64,000 bases of DNA from Gracilimonas sp. GTDB lineage: Bacteria; Bacteroidota; Rhodothermia; Balneolales; Balneolaceae. The notes beneath the pieces were generated by a model that was given only the letters and a program-made list of their open reading frames with translations, made no database searches and was not told the DNA's origin. Made by a program: the position numbers and the translations under genes. Positions 17,332-27,075 of this stretch are shown here, one piece after another. Every line of letters starts with the position of its first letter. The first letter of the stretch is position 1. The stretch lies in assembly GCA_022450045.1 (NCBI GenBank), contig JAKURD010000001.1:310001-374000 (forward strand). The letters are read 5' to 3'.

Positions 17332-18194
17332 TATCCTATTAATAAAAAGATTGAAATTATAGCAATACCCAAACCTGAGCACTGTTTAATGGAAGGACGA
17401 TCTTTCCATATCAAAATACCAATAAAAGTTCCAAGCACTACCAACGTTACGTTTACTATTGGGAATACGATGGAACCGGGTATTAACTTCAGTGCATAGA
17501 TCAAAAATATGGAGGAATAAAGGTTTACAACTCCAGCAGCAACGCCATAGCCGATTTCTTTGAAGCTGAAATGAACTTCTCTGCGTTTTATAAGAATACT
17601 TCCTCCTACCAAAAATGAAATAAAGAAAATTCCGGATACAAAGAGAGCTTCTGAAATTTGATCAGAGAATAGCTGTTCATAAATCTTAAGTCCCGTATCG
17701 GCAAAACCCGTCATCAAGAAAATAAGAATGGGCAGCCAGGCATCAGAGATTCCGGTGATGCTTTTTGTGCGTATCCTTGGAACCATTAATAAAAGCGACC
17801 CAAGAGCTAACATAATTCCGGCATACGTTATCCCTCTAATTGCTTCACCGAAAACAAAAAGACTTACTGCGATCGGAAAGATCAGTGACATACGCATGGC
17901 GGCAATACTCACTCCCATGCCAACACGATCTATGGAGCGACTGTAAACCACCATATTGGCGATAAAAAGAACGCCAAGAAGAACGGTTAATCCCAATAGC
18001 CATAAACTGGGGCCTGCACTTGCTTCAGGAAACAGTGAAAATTCAGGTGAAGTAAAAAAACTGAGAATAGATCCGGCCAGGTAATTACATACAAGAATAT
18101 GTAAGACTCTCATTTTGTTATTTTCTGCAAGCTTCAATATCTGGGCTATAGAAAGCGAACAAAATACACTAAGCGCTATATAGATTAACCCCAT
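17331..18194 (-). CDS. EamA/DMT-superfamily membrane transporter
   Basis: 287 aa with about ten predicted membrane segments and internal twofold symmetry. Each half ends in a small-residue-rich helix (ALGSLLLMVPRI and GIAIISIFLLIG). SRSIDRVGMGVSIAAMRMSLIFPIAVSLFVFGE resembles the EamA motif, with helix ends like those of drug/metabolite exporters. Its start overlaps the stop of the pseudo-caspase lipoprotein gene, and its stop overlaps pta. The substrate is unknown; the position between pta and ackA hints at an acetate or metabolite link but proves none. Confidence 0.75.
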   Translation of the reverse strand: MGLIYIALSVFCSLSIAQILKLAENNKMRVLHILVCNYLAGSILSFFTSPEFSLFPEASAGPSLWLLGLTVLLGVLFIANMVVYSRSIDRVGMGVSIAAMRMSLIFPIAVSLFVFGEAIRGITYAGIMLALGSLLLMVPRIRTKSITGISDAWLPILIFLMTGFADTGLKIYEQLFSDQISEALFVSGIFFISFLVGGSILIKRREVHFSFKEIGYGVAAGVVNLYSSIFLIYALKLIPGSIVFPIVNVTLVVLGTFIGILIWKDRPSIKQCSGLGIAIISIFLLIG

Positions 18195-19924
18195 CAGTTC
18201 AGTAACCGAAGCTGCCGGTTACCAAAAAATAATGGATTCTGAGGCCGATCATAAATACTTCTGGAAGTAAATGGCACGTTTCGCTCAAGATGTTCCATGA
18301 TCTCTCCCATAGTCATCTTTCGTTCTTTAATCGCCTCTGCAAGGAAATACGTAAAGAGGCTGTGTCTGTTTTGCTCTCCATCGCTGGATGTATAGATTCC
18401 CGACCGCTGATCTGGCCGGGCGCCAAAAAATACGGCTGAATTGCTGTTATCAGAAGTTAAAATGGAAGCAAGATCTTCAAGCGGTTCCGTTGAACCGGTT
18501 TCATTCAGAATATCGAGATCAGCAAATACAAGAATAGAACTGAGATCGAGGTTGTTTAAGGCTCTGAAGAATTGGTGAAGATCAATATACCGTGTTTCAT
18601 TACTCTCATTTTCAGAGCTGCCGATCAAATAAACCTTTGAGTCTCTGATCTCAGCATATCCGCTTATATATACATGTAAGTTTTGTGGGCTTTCCGTAAA
18701 TGAGCTTGCCAGTCTTGAATAGGCTCTCTCGAGTAACCTATCGCTATTTATATTGATTGCTTTTACAATATTACTGCTTCTGATGCCAAAGCCTTGTATG
18801 AAATATTCTTCCATTAGCTTGGTGTCGCGCTCGCCGTAAACACGCTCCGAAAATTCTCCTCCATATTGAAAATTTGAAAGCAGAAAAGCAGAGGAATTGG
18901 GCAGACTTCTTCCTAAAATCGGAATATCCCGTTCAACGTCTATAGAGCCAAAAGGTATATTTGGAATAGCTATAACCGACAGATCGGTTGCAAATTCAGA
19001 AGGCCGCCAAATGGTGCGTATATCATTGGCATATACCCAGGTTTCAGTGATACCATATAACACTTTATACCACTCTCCCTCTCTTTCTATTAATTTCAGC
19101 TGACTCCCCTCTGCCAGATCGGTTAAGATATTATCTCTGCTATTGGAAGGTTCATTTCTCAGCGCTGTGATCTGAGCATCAACAATCACAAATTGTTCAA
19201 ATATGGAAGAAACCGGGACTTCTTTTGCACTATAAAGGGAATCATAGGAGACTTCTACTAAAATATTATCCGCAGGGTCTTCCTCAAATAAACCAGCGTC
19301 AACTTCTTCGGCAAGGTTAATAGATATTCTTCCCTCGTTAAAGCTCCAGTTTTCAGTTTCTCTTATTACCTGGTCTTGATATGAGATCCTGATTGATGGT
19401 AAATCCGAGTTATATGGCCGGACGTTTATTGTATCTGCTTGCTGTACACTTCCCGTTTTCCGTAAAAGCTTATTTTCTCCTGTTTTGGAAGGTTCACCTA
19501 CTGGTTTCATATTTAAGAATGAAAGACCTGTAAGTAATCCGCCGGCTCCTAACAAGGCATATCTCTGAGAAGTGGTGGGCTCTGTAAGAATCTGATCTGA
19601 ATAAGCAGCATATGCCGAAAGCCCCGCACCGGCCATACCAAGCAACACAAATCCAACCCGGGGGCGATAACGTTGTATATATCTCTCAGTACGCACTCTT
19701 TGAGCGTATTCATACATATTGATGGCTCTGATATCGAAGTGAACGATCGGCTGAGCAGGAGTTACTCCATTTGTACTCTCTAAATAATATTGGGATGAAA
19801 TGATCTCGAAATCACTAAGGTCTGTGGCTTGCTCCTCTACCACTACCCAGCTGGTGCTGGAACATGACATCAACAGAAAAGACAAGAAGATCAAAAAAAA
19901 GGATACAGATCTATTTATGCCCAT
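18194..19924 (-). CDS. Lipoprotein with SH3-like domain and degenerate caspase-like (peptidase C14) domain
   Basis: 576 aa. The signal sequence ends in a lipobox with Cys21 (LLMSCSS), so it is probably anchored in the envelope. A membrane-like or glycine-rich stretch lies near residues 90-130. An SH3-like segment is near residues 255-300 (GSQLKLIEREGEWYKVLY...WVYANDI). Residues 330-570 follow a caspase layout, but the histidine position of the usual YSGHG reads YISGYAE, and the Cys position of the usual D-x-C-x-S-G reads FADLDIL. Both catalytic residues are therefore absent. The conserved FTYFLAEAI helix follows. It overlaps ackA by 10 bp and the transporter by one base. Confidence 0.65.
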   Translation of the reverse strand: MGINRSVSFFLIFLSFLLMSCSSTSWVVVEEQATDLSDFEIISSQYYLESTNGVTPAQPIVHFDIRAINMYEYAQRVRTERYIQRYRPRVGFVLLGMAGAGLSAYAAYSDQILTEPTTSQRYALLGAGGLLTGLSFLNMKPVGEPSKTGENKLLRKTGSVQQADTINVRPYNSDLPSIRISYQDQVIRETENWSFNEGRISINLAEEVDAGLFEEDPADNILVEVSYDSLYSAKEVPVSSIFEQFVIVDAQITALRNEPSNSRDNILTDLAEGSQLKLIEREGEWYKVLYGITETWVYANDIRTIWRPSEFATDLSVIAIPNIPFGSIDVERDIPILGRSLPNSSAFLLSNFQYGGEFSERVYGERDTKLMEEYFIQGFGIRSSNIVKAININSDRLLERAYSRLASSFTESPQNLHVYISGYAEIRDSKVYLIGSSENESNETRYIDLHQFFRALNNLDLSSILVFADLDILNETGSTEPLEDLASILTSDNSNSAVFFGARPDQRSGIYTSSDGEQNRHSLFTYFLAEAIKERKMTMGEIMEHLERNVPFTSRSIYDRPQNPLFFGNRQLRLLN

Positions 19925-21132
19925 GGTGTTTGTTTTGAGGCCGTCGCAATTTTTGCTGCATCAATCGCAATTACAAGTTCTTCATTGGTAGGTATAACGT
20001 GAACCTGAACCTTTGAATTGTCAGTGCTGATTAATGTTTTATTTTTGAGTTCTTCATTTCTTTTCGAATCCAGTTCAATGCCGGCAAAGTTCATTTCACT
20101 CAATACCTTCTCTCGAATAAGCGAAGCATTCTCACCGATACCACCTGTAAATATAATGGCATCAACCCCATTCATGGCAGCAATATATGATCCGATGTAC
20201 TTCTGTATTCGATAACAAAATACGTCGATAGCTTCCGTACACCTGCGGTCACCGCTTTCTGCCTCTTCGATCAGATCTCTCATATCGGCTGCATAACCAC
20301 TAAGACCTAACAACCCGCTGTGCTTATTCAGTAAAGCATGAACATTGGCCAGAGATAATTCCTCTTTCTCTATGAGATAGAACACGATAGAAGGATCAAT
20401 GTCTCCGCTTCTGGTTCCCATAACCAATCCTTCCAACGGAGAAAACCCCATACTGGTATCATACGATTTCCCATCCTTGACGGCGGTAACAGAGCATCCA
20501 TTCCCCAAATGACAAGTAATAACTTTTGAGCCTTCTTTAGGAGCCCCAGTGATTTGATAATATTTCCGGCTCACATAATAATGAGACGTGCCATGAAAGC
20601 CATATTTTCGGATCTTATACCTGCGATACAGCCGATTTGGAATTCCGTATAAAAATGCATGCTTTGGGATTGAATGATGAAAAGCTGTATCAAAAACGGC
20701 AACATGAGGTACATCCGGAAGGTGTTTTTTTGCCGCTCTTATCCCATCAAGGTTTGGGGGGTTGTGAAGAGGCGCGATGTCAAATGCCTGCTGAATGGCT
20801 TCCTCTACGTCTTCATCGATCAGAACCGAATCTTTGAAGGTCTCCCCTCCATGTACTACACGATGGCCTACCGCCTCAATTTCTTCCAGTGATTTTAGGT
20901 GATCATTATCCGCTTCAAGCAATAATTCCATAATGGTTTTAAGGGCTGAGGCGTGATCTTCGATGACCATAGTTTTCTTGACCGGTTTCTCACCTTTAAA
21001 CTCTTGTTTAATGATAGAAGTAACGGCCCCGATCCGTTCTACCAGACCTTTACATAAAGATTCTTGATTTTCCGTATGGATAAGCTGGTATTTAATGGAA
21101 GAACTGCCACAATTTATGACGAGAATTTTCAT
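19915..21132 (-). CDS. ackA: Acetate kinase
   Basis: 405-aa ASKHA-fold kinase that interconverts acetyl phosphate plus ADP with acetate plus ATP. Motifs are VINCGSSSIKY, the substrate Arg region AVGHRVVHGGE, VAVFDTAFH, KYGFHGTSHYYV, GTRSGDIDPSIVF and FTGGIGENA. It is the first gene of a four-gene leftward unit (ackA, pseudo-caspase lipoprotein, EamA transporter, pta) with overlapping junctions, so the Pta-AckA pathway is coded around two unrelated genes. Confidence 0.96.
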   Translation of the reverse strand: MKILVINCGSSSIKYQLIHTENQESLCKGLVERIGAVTSIIKQEFKGEKPVKKTMVIEDHASALKTIMELLLEADNDHLKSLEEIEAVGHRVVHGGETFKDSVLIDEDVEEAIQQAFDIAPLHNPPNLDGIRAAKKHLPDVPHVAVFDTAFHHSIPKHAFLYGIPNRLYRRYKIRKYGFHGTSHYYVSRKYYQITGAPKEGSKVITCHLGNGCSVTAVKDGKSYDTSMGFSPLEGLVMGTRSGDIDPSIVFYLIEKEELSLANVHALLNKHSGLLGLSGYAADMRDLIEEAESGDRRCTEAIDVFCYRIQKYIGSYIAAMNGVDAIIFTGGIGENASLIREKVLSEMNFAGIELDSKRNEELKNKTLISTDNSKVQVHVIPTNEELVIAIDAAKIATASKQTPWA

Positions 21133-21139
21133 GAGTGAG

Positions 21140-22366
21140 TTAAAGTGAGATTACTGCTCCAATGCCTATTAAATTACGAAATTTAAAGCTGCTTTCATTG
21201 CCTTCGGGGTGTGATAGCCAAAATGGGATCTCATACCGGATCGCGAATCCACGGTCTTTACCTAAATAATCAGGAATATTAATAGAAAACTGAAATCCGA
21301 TACCTGCATCTGCTCTTTGTTCGTTCAGGTCAGAGATCAACCGGGGAGTAAGTTCATAATCCGCCCTGAAAAAATTACCGGCATCTGCAAAAAGATAGGA
21401 CCGCAATTGAACAAAGTCGCCTAAGATAGAACCGTTCATTGCAGAACTAACAAAATTTGGGAATTCTAATTCAGCATTTACGGTATTTACAAAATTATAC
21501 TGGACGAAATTTTCTTCTGAAAGAGCACGAAATTCAGTATTTGTGTAGCCACGAAGGTTAGCGTGACCAGAAATATGAAAGAGTCCATCATCTAACAAGC
21601 TGCCTGGTAAGGTGCCTTTTGCCCGACTAACGCCGTTTTGGAGCCAGCCTGCCGGTTGACGGTAACTAATTCCAAAAAGATACTCCGGAGCATTCTCTGT
21701 ATCAGTATAGCCAGAGAAACCACGAACTCTGAATTCAAATTTTTCTCCCAAAGGTATTTCTTGTTTGATCTCAATGGTACCGATCTTAAAAGCTTCAAAA
21801 TCACTTACATTTTGTTTGATGGAGGCTGACAAGTTAAACTGACCAATATCAAAATTTTGGCTAAGCCGGTACTCTGCTCCAAAAAGTGATTTCCACTCCT
21901 CTTGCCATAACAACGGATAAGGCCGGTATTCTATATCAAATAACTTTTCCTGACTGAAGGTTAACGAGAATTCCTGATAATCAAATTCGTCAAACCCATT
22001 CTGCCATCGCTTGTTTAGAGACAGTTCGTGCCGGCTATATCCTGTTCTTATGCTGCTTCGAATTCTGACATTTCCTTCATTCCCAAAGCTTGAAATTGCT
22101 AAAATAGGCTCAGTGAATGAAACATAATAAGAGATGGGAAGGTCGGGAAAAGCTGTTCCAAGCCAAACGCCTGCTTCAAGCCGATGAGGGCCATCCAGAA
22201 ATGTGCCTTCTCTTTCACCTAAAACCCGAGCGCCTAATCGAATACCATCTACTTCGTTATACCATGCATCAGGAGCAAAACTTAACGTATAGTTCTCGGA
22301 TTGAGCCGATAGAACTCCCGGGATCAGCATAAAGAGAAAAACGGCTATTAAAGTTCTATTACCCAT
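21140..22366 (-). CDS. Putative outer-membrane beta-barrel protein (Omp85-like barrel)
   Basis: 408 aa with a signal peptide ending VLSAQ, then alternating amphipathic strands throughout. It contains HANLRGY, similar to the VRGF/Y motif of Omp85 and related barrels, and SYLFADAGNFF near the end. The last strand reads FRNLIGIGAVISL. There are no POTRA domains, so it is a barrel alone. It overlaps the Nudix gene start region by 19 bp and lies 7 bp before ackA. Role unknown; its strands also resemble the barrel that follows some M1 peptidases. Confidence 0.6.
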   Translation of the reverse strand: MGNRTLIAVFLFMLIPGVLSAQSENYTLSFAPDAWYNEVDGIRLGARVLGEREGTFLDGPHRLEAGVWLGTAFPDLPISYYVSFTEPILAISSFGNEGNVRIRSSIRTGYSRHELSLNKRWQNGFDEFDYQEFSLTFSQEKLFDIEYRPYPLLWQEEWKSLFGAEYRLSQNFDIGQFNLSASIKQNVSDFEAFKIGTIEIKQEIPLGEKFEFRVRGFSGYTDTENAPEYLFGISYRQPAGWLQNGVSRAKGTLPGSLLDDGLFHISGHANLRGYTNTEFRALSEENFVQYNFVNTVNAELEFPNFVSSAMNGSILGDFVQLRSYLFADAGNFFRADYELTPRLISDLNEQRADAGIGFQFSINIPDYLGKDRGFAIRYEIPFWLSHPEGNESSFKFRNLIGIGAVISL

Positions 22367-22803
22367 TCGGGAAGGATTTCTAAAAATTCATCGGTCATAA
22401 TATCATAAATCAGCTTCATCAGTCTTAGCTGCTCCGGCCATTTTATATAAGGCTGAATGCCTTCTATGTTGATCCACTTATATTCTGAATGCTCATCATC
22501 CAGAGTGATCCCGGCGTGAAATTCCAGTTCTGCTGCAAAAGCGGGGATGGAGTGAACGGTATCAGATTTTGCTTCATAAAATTGATTCACCGAAGGAATG
22601 GTCCACAGCTTGACGGGGCTAAGTCCGGTTTCTTCTTTCAGCTCCCGCAGAGCGGCTTCCCAGCTTTGCTCCCCTTCTTTCACTTTACCACCCACCATTC
22701 TCCATTGATTGGCATAGATCTTTTCTGAAGAGCGTTTGAAGATCAAAAAATGGGGGTATCCATTTTTTTGTCTATAAGGATACAGGTCAACGAGTTTTTT
22801 CAT
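22348..22803 (-). CDS. Nudix hydrolase
   Basis: 151 aa with a full Nudix box G-x5-E-x7-R-E-x2-E-E-x-G (GKVKEGEQSWEAALRELKEE then TGL). The N-terminus reads VDLYPYRQKNGYPHFLIFKRS. It resembles NUDIX pyrophosphatases such as dihydroneopterin triphosphate or dATP pyrophosphohydrolases (NudB-like), but the substrate cannot be set from the sequence. It lies 27 bp after greA and overlaps the barrel gene. Confidence 0.88.
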   Translation of the reverse strand: MKKLVDLYPYRQKNGYPHFLIFKRSSEKIYANQWRMVGGKVKEGEQSWEAALRELKEETGLSPVKLWTIPSVNQFYEAKSDTVHSIPAFAAELEFHAGITLDDEHSEYKWINIEGIQPYIKWPEQLRLMKLIYDIMTDEFLEILPEWVIEL

Positions 22804-22830
22804 ATACAGGAAGGTAACGGGCCGTTTTAA

Positions 22831-23304
22831 TCAAATTTCGATATTCTTTACTTCAAGCTCCAGCTTTCCCGCAGGTACCTTCACTTCTACGGTCTCCCCG
22901 ATTTCACGTCCAAGCAGGGCTTGGCCTATGGGTGAATCGATGGAGATCTTACCTGCTGCAAAGTCGGCTTCGTTGGCGGAAACAAGGGTGTACTTCATCT
23001 CCTTGCCTACATTTTTATTTAAAATGGTAACGGTGGTCAATACTCTGACTTTGGACAGATCCAGATCTTTTGTATCTAAAACTCGGGCATGAGCCAACGC
23101 ATCTTCAAGCTTGGTAATGCGATCCTCAAGATGTCCCTGTGCTTCTTTCGCTGCATCATATTCAGCATTTTCACTCAGATCACCTTTAGCTCTTGCTTCT
23201 GCAATATCAGCTGCGATCTCTCTGCGTCCCCTGGATTTCAGGTCTTTCAATTCAGCTTCCAGTTTATCGTAACCCTCTTGTGTCAGATATTGAACTTTAC
23301 TCAT
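22831..23304 (-). CDS. greA: Transcription elongation factor GreA
   Basis: 157 aa. It rescues backtracked RNA polymerase by stimulating transcript cleavage. The N-terminal coiled coil carries the acidic tip region (SENAEYDAAKEAQGHLE). The C-terminal FKBP-like domain includes VSANEADFAAGKISIDSPIGQALLG and ends GKLELEVKNIEI. First gene of the leftward group that continues with the Nudix and barrel genes. The 240 bp up to 23547 hold the divergent promoters. Confidence 0.95.
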   Translation of the reverse strand: MSKVQYLTQEGYDKLEAELKDLKSRGRREIAADIAEARAKGDLSENAEYDAAKEAQGHLEDRITKLEDALAHARVLDTKDLDLSKVRVLTTVTILNKNVGKEMKYTLVSANEADFAAGKISIDSPIGQALLGREIGETVEVKVPAGKLELEVKNIEI

Positions 23305-23546
23305 AATCGTTGTTTTAGTTCGGTTTCTATAAATAAAAAAAGCAATCTACCTTTGGCAGATGGCTTTAACTTGCGTTCCTAAAATATACCTTAAAATAAG
23401 GGGTTATTACATGTATTTCCATTACTGTTTTTCATTTATAATGTAATGCTTTTTATATTTCTTGTTTAGAATTCGATTTTCAAATAAAAGAGATACTTGT
23501 GATATTTAAACCCCATGAATTTCTCATCAAAACTTTGATCAACTAA

Positions 23547-25334
23547 ATGTTCGGAATTGCTCCAGACATCCTGTTTGTTTATGGCCTCATTCTTTTAGCA
23601 GTAGTTCTGTTTATTAATAAGCGGATCTCCTTCGATATTACATCATTGATTTTGCTGGCAATATTGATCGTATCAGGCATTCTCACACCCACGGAAGGCC
23701 TCTCAGGTTTTAGTAACCCTGCTACCGTGACCATCGCCTGTATGTTTATTTTGAGTGAAGGGCTTAGGAGAACCGGCGCGCTGGATATTGTGGGTGATTA
23801 CTTTTTCAAGCTTAGCAAGCTTAATTACCGGCTCACTATGTTCATCATTATGTTGATAGTTGGTATCATTTCCGCCTTCATAAACAATACAGCTGCTGTC
23901 GCTATCTTTATTCCGGTCATCATCAGTCTTTCAAAAGATATTGGGGAAAGTGCTTCCAAACTCCTGATGCCTATGTCTTTTGCTGCCATGTTTGGTGGCG
24001 TTTGTACGCTTATAGGAACCTCAACCAATCTTTTGGTAGATTCCATCGCTACTGATAATGATCTTGCAGGTTTTGGTATGTTTGATTTTACCCCGGTCGG
24101 CATCATCTTTTTTGTGGCAGGTTTCATCTATTTATTCACGATTGGGATCAAAATCATCCCCGAACGGCGTAAAGATGAATCCCTGACCGATACTTTTGAG
24201 ATGCAGAGTTATCTTACAGATGTTGTTCTTCAACCCAATTCTCCTTTTGTAGGCACTCCGTTAAAAAATACAGAACTGATACAGGACCTTGATCTCGATA
24301 TTTTTGAGGTATTCGACAAAGATGGAAACTCGAAACCCGACCGAAATACTATCAATCTTGAGAAAAAAGATGTTCTCAGAATTCGTGGAAGTGTAAAGGA
24401 GTTGAACAAGCTTCTAAACCGGGAAGGTGTACTTATCAAACCTAATAAAAACTGGGAGGATAAAGATTTTGAGATCGGAAATGGTCAATTGGTTGAAGCT
24501 GTTATCGCACCTGAATCATCTTTTGAAGGGAAAAAACTTGAACAGGTAGATCTATATCATGAATATGAAGCCGTAGTGCTTGCCATACGTCAAAAGGGAA
24601 AAATACAACAAGATCATTTACCTGATATCAGGCTTCAAAGTGGTACTTCCCTTCTTTTATATGCTAATAAAGAACGTATAAATGATATTAAAGCAGCCGA
24701 AGAGTTTGTTCTTGCAACAGAGATCGAAGTACCGGATTTCAGGCAATCTAAGATCCCGGTAGCTATTGCAATCATTGCCGGAGTTGTCGTATCTGCGGCT
24801 GTCGGGATACTCCCCATAGTGGCATCGGCTATTTGTGGTGTTATCTTAATGATGCTCACAGGATGCCTTTCCAATGAAGAAGCCTATCAATCCATTAACT
24901 GGAAGGTGATCTTTTTGCTTGGCGGGGTTTTGCCCCTTGGAGTGGCCATGCAAAAAACGGGAGCTGCGCAACTTATCGTGGACGGGGTTATTACGCAATT
25001 TGAAACATTTGGCCCCACTGCGGTACTTTCGGCCTTCTTTTTCTTATCCATGATGCTCACCAACCTCATCTCAAATCAAGCTACGGCTGCGCTACTTGCT
25101 CCCATTGCTATTGAGGCCTCTTCCACCATCAACGTAAGTGCAGACCCTTTGCTGGTAGCTGTAACCATGGCGGCTTCCCTGAGTTTTATGTCACCGATCG
25201 GATATCAGACCAATACCATGATCTTCGGGCCCGGTCAATATAAATTCATGGATTTTGTGAAAGTCGGAACCCCGCTCAATATCTTATTCTGGATAATTGG
25301 TACCTTTGCCATCCCGTATTTCTGGCCATTTTAA
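23547..25334 (+). CDS. SLC13/DASS-type anion permease with two TrkA-C domains
   Basis: 595 aa. Two membrane halves flank a cytoplasmic middle with two TrkA-C-like domains (around residues 215-300 and 305-390: SPFVGTPLKNTEL and SSFEGKKLEQVDL). Transport motifs with twofold symmetry are FINNTAAVAIFIPVI plus GTSTNLLVDS in the first half and LISNQATAALLAPIA plus SPIGYQTNTMIFGPG in the second. This is the architecture of sulfate/dicarboxylate:sodium permeases. It lies 7 bp before a SulP transporter gene, which makes sulfate or another small anion a reasonable guess. Confidence 0.85.
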   Translation: MFGIAPDILFVYGLILLAVVLFINKRISFDITSLILLAILIVSGILTPTEGLSGFSNPATVTIACMFILSEGLRRTGALDIVGDYFFKLSKLNYRLTMFIIMLIVGIISAFINNTAAVAIFIPVIISLSKDIGESASKLLMPMSFAAMFGGVCTLIGTSTNLLVDSIATDNDLAGFGMFDFTPVGIIFFVAGFIYLFTIGIKIIPERRKDESLTDTFEMQSYLTDVVLQPNSPFVGTPLKNTELIQDLDLDIFEVFDKDGNSKPDRNTINLEKKDVLRIRGSVKELNKLLNREGVLIKPNKNWEDKDFEIGNGQLVEAVIAPESSFEGKKLEQVDLYHEYEAVVLAIRQKGKIQQDHLPDIRLQSGTSLLLYANKERINDIKAAEEFVLATEIEVPDFRQSKIPVAIAIIAGVVVSAAVGILPIVASAICGVILMMLTGCLSNEEAYQSINWKVIFLLGGVLPLGVAMQKTGAAQLIVDGVITQFETFGPTAVLSAFFFLSMMLTNLISNQATAALLAPIAIEASSTINVSADPLLVAVTMAASLSFMSPIGYQTNTMIFGPGQYKFMDFVKVGTPLNILFWIIGTFAIPYFWPF

Positions 25335-25341
25335 ATAACCG

Positions 25342-27075
25342 ATGAAAAAACTGCTGAATACATACTTTCCGATCCTCCAGGTGATCAAAGAGTATAACCT
25401 TGATAAGTTTAAAGCTGATGCCATTTCCGGCTTTACGGTAGGAATTGTGCTGATCCCTCAGGGAATGGCTTATGCCGTTATTGCAGGATTGCCTCCTATT
25501 TATGGCCTTTATGCAGGACTTGTACCTCTTTTTATTTACCCACTCCTGGGAACATCGCGGCATGTTTCGATAGGACCTGTGGCCATAGATATGCTGATAC
25601 TTGCTGCAGGACTGGGATTTCTTGCCGGTAGCGGTCCCACAGAAAAGATTACTTTTGCCATTATGATCGCCTTTATGACCGGGACTTTTCAGCTTATAAT
25701 GGGGTTCATGAAACTCGGCTTTGTATTTAATCTGTTTTCCAGGCCGGTCATCTCAGGGTTTACCATTTCTGCACCTATCATTATTATTGTTAGTCAGCTT
25801 GGAACCTTAATGAATGTTGACATCCCCAATTCCCAGTACATCCATGAAATGCTTTATTATACGAGTCAGCAATTGGGGAACATTCATTATCCGTCATTAG
25901 CTCTTTCTGTATTCTTTATTCTTTTTTTGGTGCTGGTGCGGCGCTTCTATTCCAAACTCCCGGAATCAGTATTATTGGTAGCCATCACAATCATCATTGT
26001 TTCCTTTATCAGTATCTCGAAATGGGGGGTTGATCAGGTGGGAGCAATTCCACAAGGCTTACCCGTATTCGCCATTCCTGAGTTTAATATAGAAACTATC
26101 AAACAACTGGCTCCCAATGCTTTTACCTTGGCACTTATACAGTTCATGACCATCGCGTCCCTTTCCAAAGCCTTTGCCCGGAAACATGGATATACAGTCA
26201 ACCCTAATCAGGAACTGATCGCTATCGGGAGCAGTAATGTGGTGGGGAGTTTATTTCAATCCCTGCCGGTTTCATCCAGTTTCAGCCGTTCCGCAATAGC
26301 AGAACAGGGAGGAGCAAAAACCTCACTCACTAATATTTTTGCAGGAATTTTGATTCTTTTCACCCTTTTATTTCTTACCCCTCTTTTTGAGATCCTGCCT
26401 GAACCCCTTCTTGGCGCCATCATTGTAGTTTCTGTAAGCGGCCTTATTGATATAAAAGAACTCAAATTCCTGATCCGTACCAAGCGCCGAGATGCGTTAG
26501 TAGCTATGATCACATTTATCAGCGTGTTAGGAATCGGCATTCAGGAAGGAATTATTATAGGACTTGTTTCGTCGGTATTAGCATTCCTTCATAAAATGAG
26601 CAAACCCACTGTTGCAGAACTTGGGCTCATTCCCGGCACCAGAGATTTTAAAAATCGGGAGCGGTTTTCCGAAGTAAAACATATTCCCGGTATTCTTATT
26701 CTTCGGGTTGATGCTCCCTTCTCTTTCGTGAATGCCGAATTCTTTAAGAATTACATCATCGAAAAAAGTATGAACGAAAAAGAAGCACCAAAATATGTGA
26801 TCATTGACGGAACTACCATCGGTGACCTTGATATTTCAGCTATGGATTCGCTGCTTATGATCATCCAAACCCTGAAAAAAGAAGGTATCGAGCTATATAT
26901 TTCCGGATTGATAGGTCCGGTCCGAGACGTTATTCGTAAATCGGATATCAGCACTTTTGTGAAATCCAATCGCTTCTTCAATACCGTACATGACGGTGTG
27001 GTGGTGGCCCTGAAAAATCAAGACGACCAAGATGGTGGCAACCGGCTTAACGAATACATGGAGATCTGCGCCTGA
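25342..27075 (+). CDS. SulP-family anion transporter with STAS domain
   Basis: 577 aa. The SLC26/SulP transmembrane core has the signature IPQGMAYAVIAGLPPIYGLYAGLVP near residues 38-62 (key residues QGMAYA and PPIYGLY). A C-terminal STAS domain spans about residues 450-560, with ILILRVDAPFSFVNAEFF and the phosphorylatable region TTIGDLDISAMDSL. It transports sulfate, bicarbonate or similar anions; the exact ion is unknown. Its stop overlaps the start of the methyltransferase gene (TGATG). Confidence 0.88.
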   Translation: MKKLLNTYFPILQVIKEYNLDKFKADAISGFTVGIVLIPQGMAYAVIAGLPPIYGLYAGLVPLFIYPLLGTSRHVSIGPVAIDMLILAAGLGFLAGSGPTEKITFAIMIAFMTGTFQLIMGFMKLGFVFNLFSRPVISGFTISAPIIIIVSQLGTLMNVDIPNSQYIHEMLYYTSQQLGNIHYPSLALSVFFILFLVLVRRFYSKLPESVLLVAITIIIVSFISISKWGVDQVGAIPQGLPVFAIPEFNIETIKQLAPNAFTLALIQFMTIASLSKAFARKHGYTVNPNQELIAIGSSNVVGSLFQSLPVSSSFSRSAIAEQGGAKTSLTNIFAGILILFTLLFLTPLFEILPEPLLGAIIVVSVSGLIDIKELKFLIRTKRRDALVAMITFISVLGIGIQEGIIIGLVSSVLAFLHKMSKPTVAELGLIPGTRDFKNRERFSEVKHIPGILILRVDAPFSFVNAEFFKNYIIEKSMNEKEAPKYVIIDGTTIGDLDISAMDSLLMIIQTLKKEGIELYISGLIGPVRDVIRKSDISTFVKSNRFFNTVHDGVVVALKNQDDQDGGNRLNEYMEICA

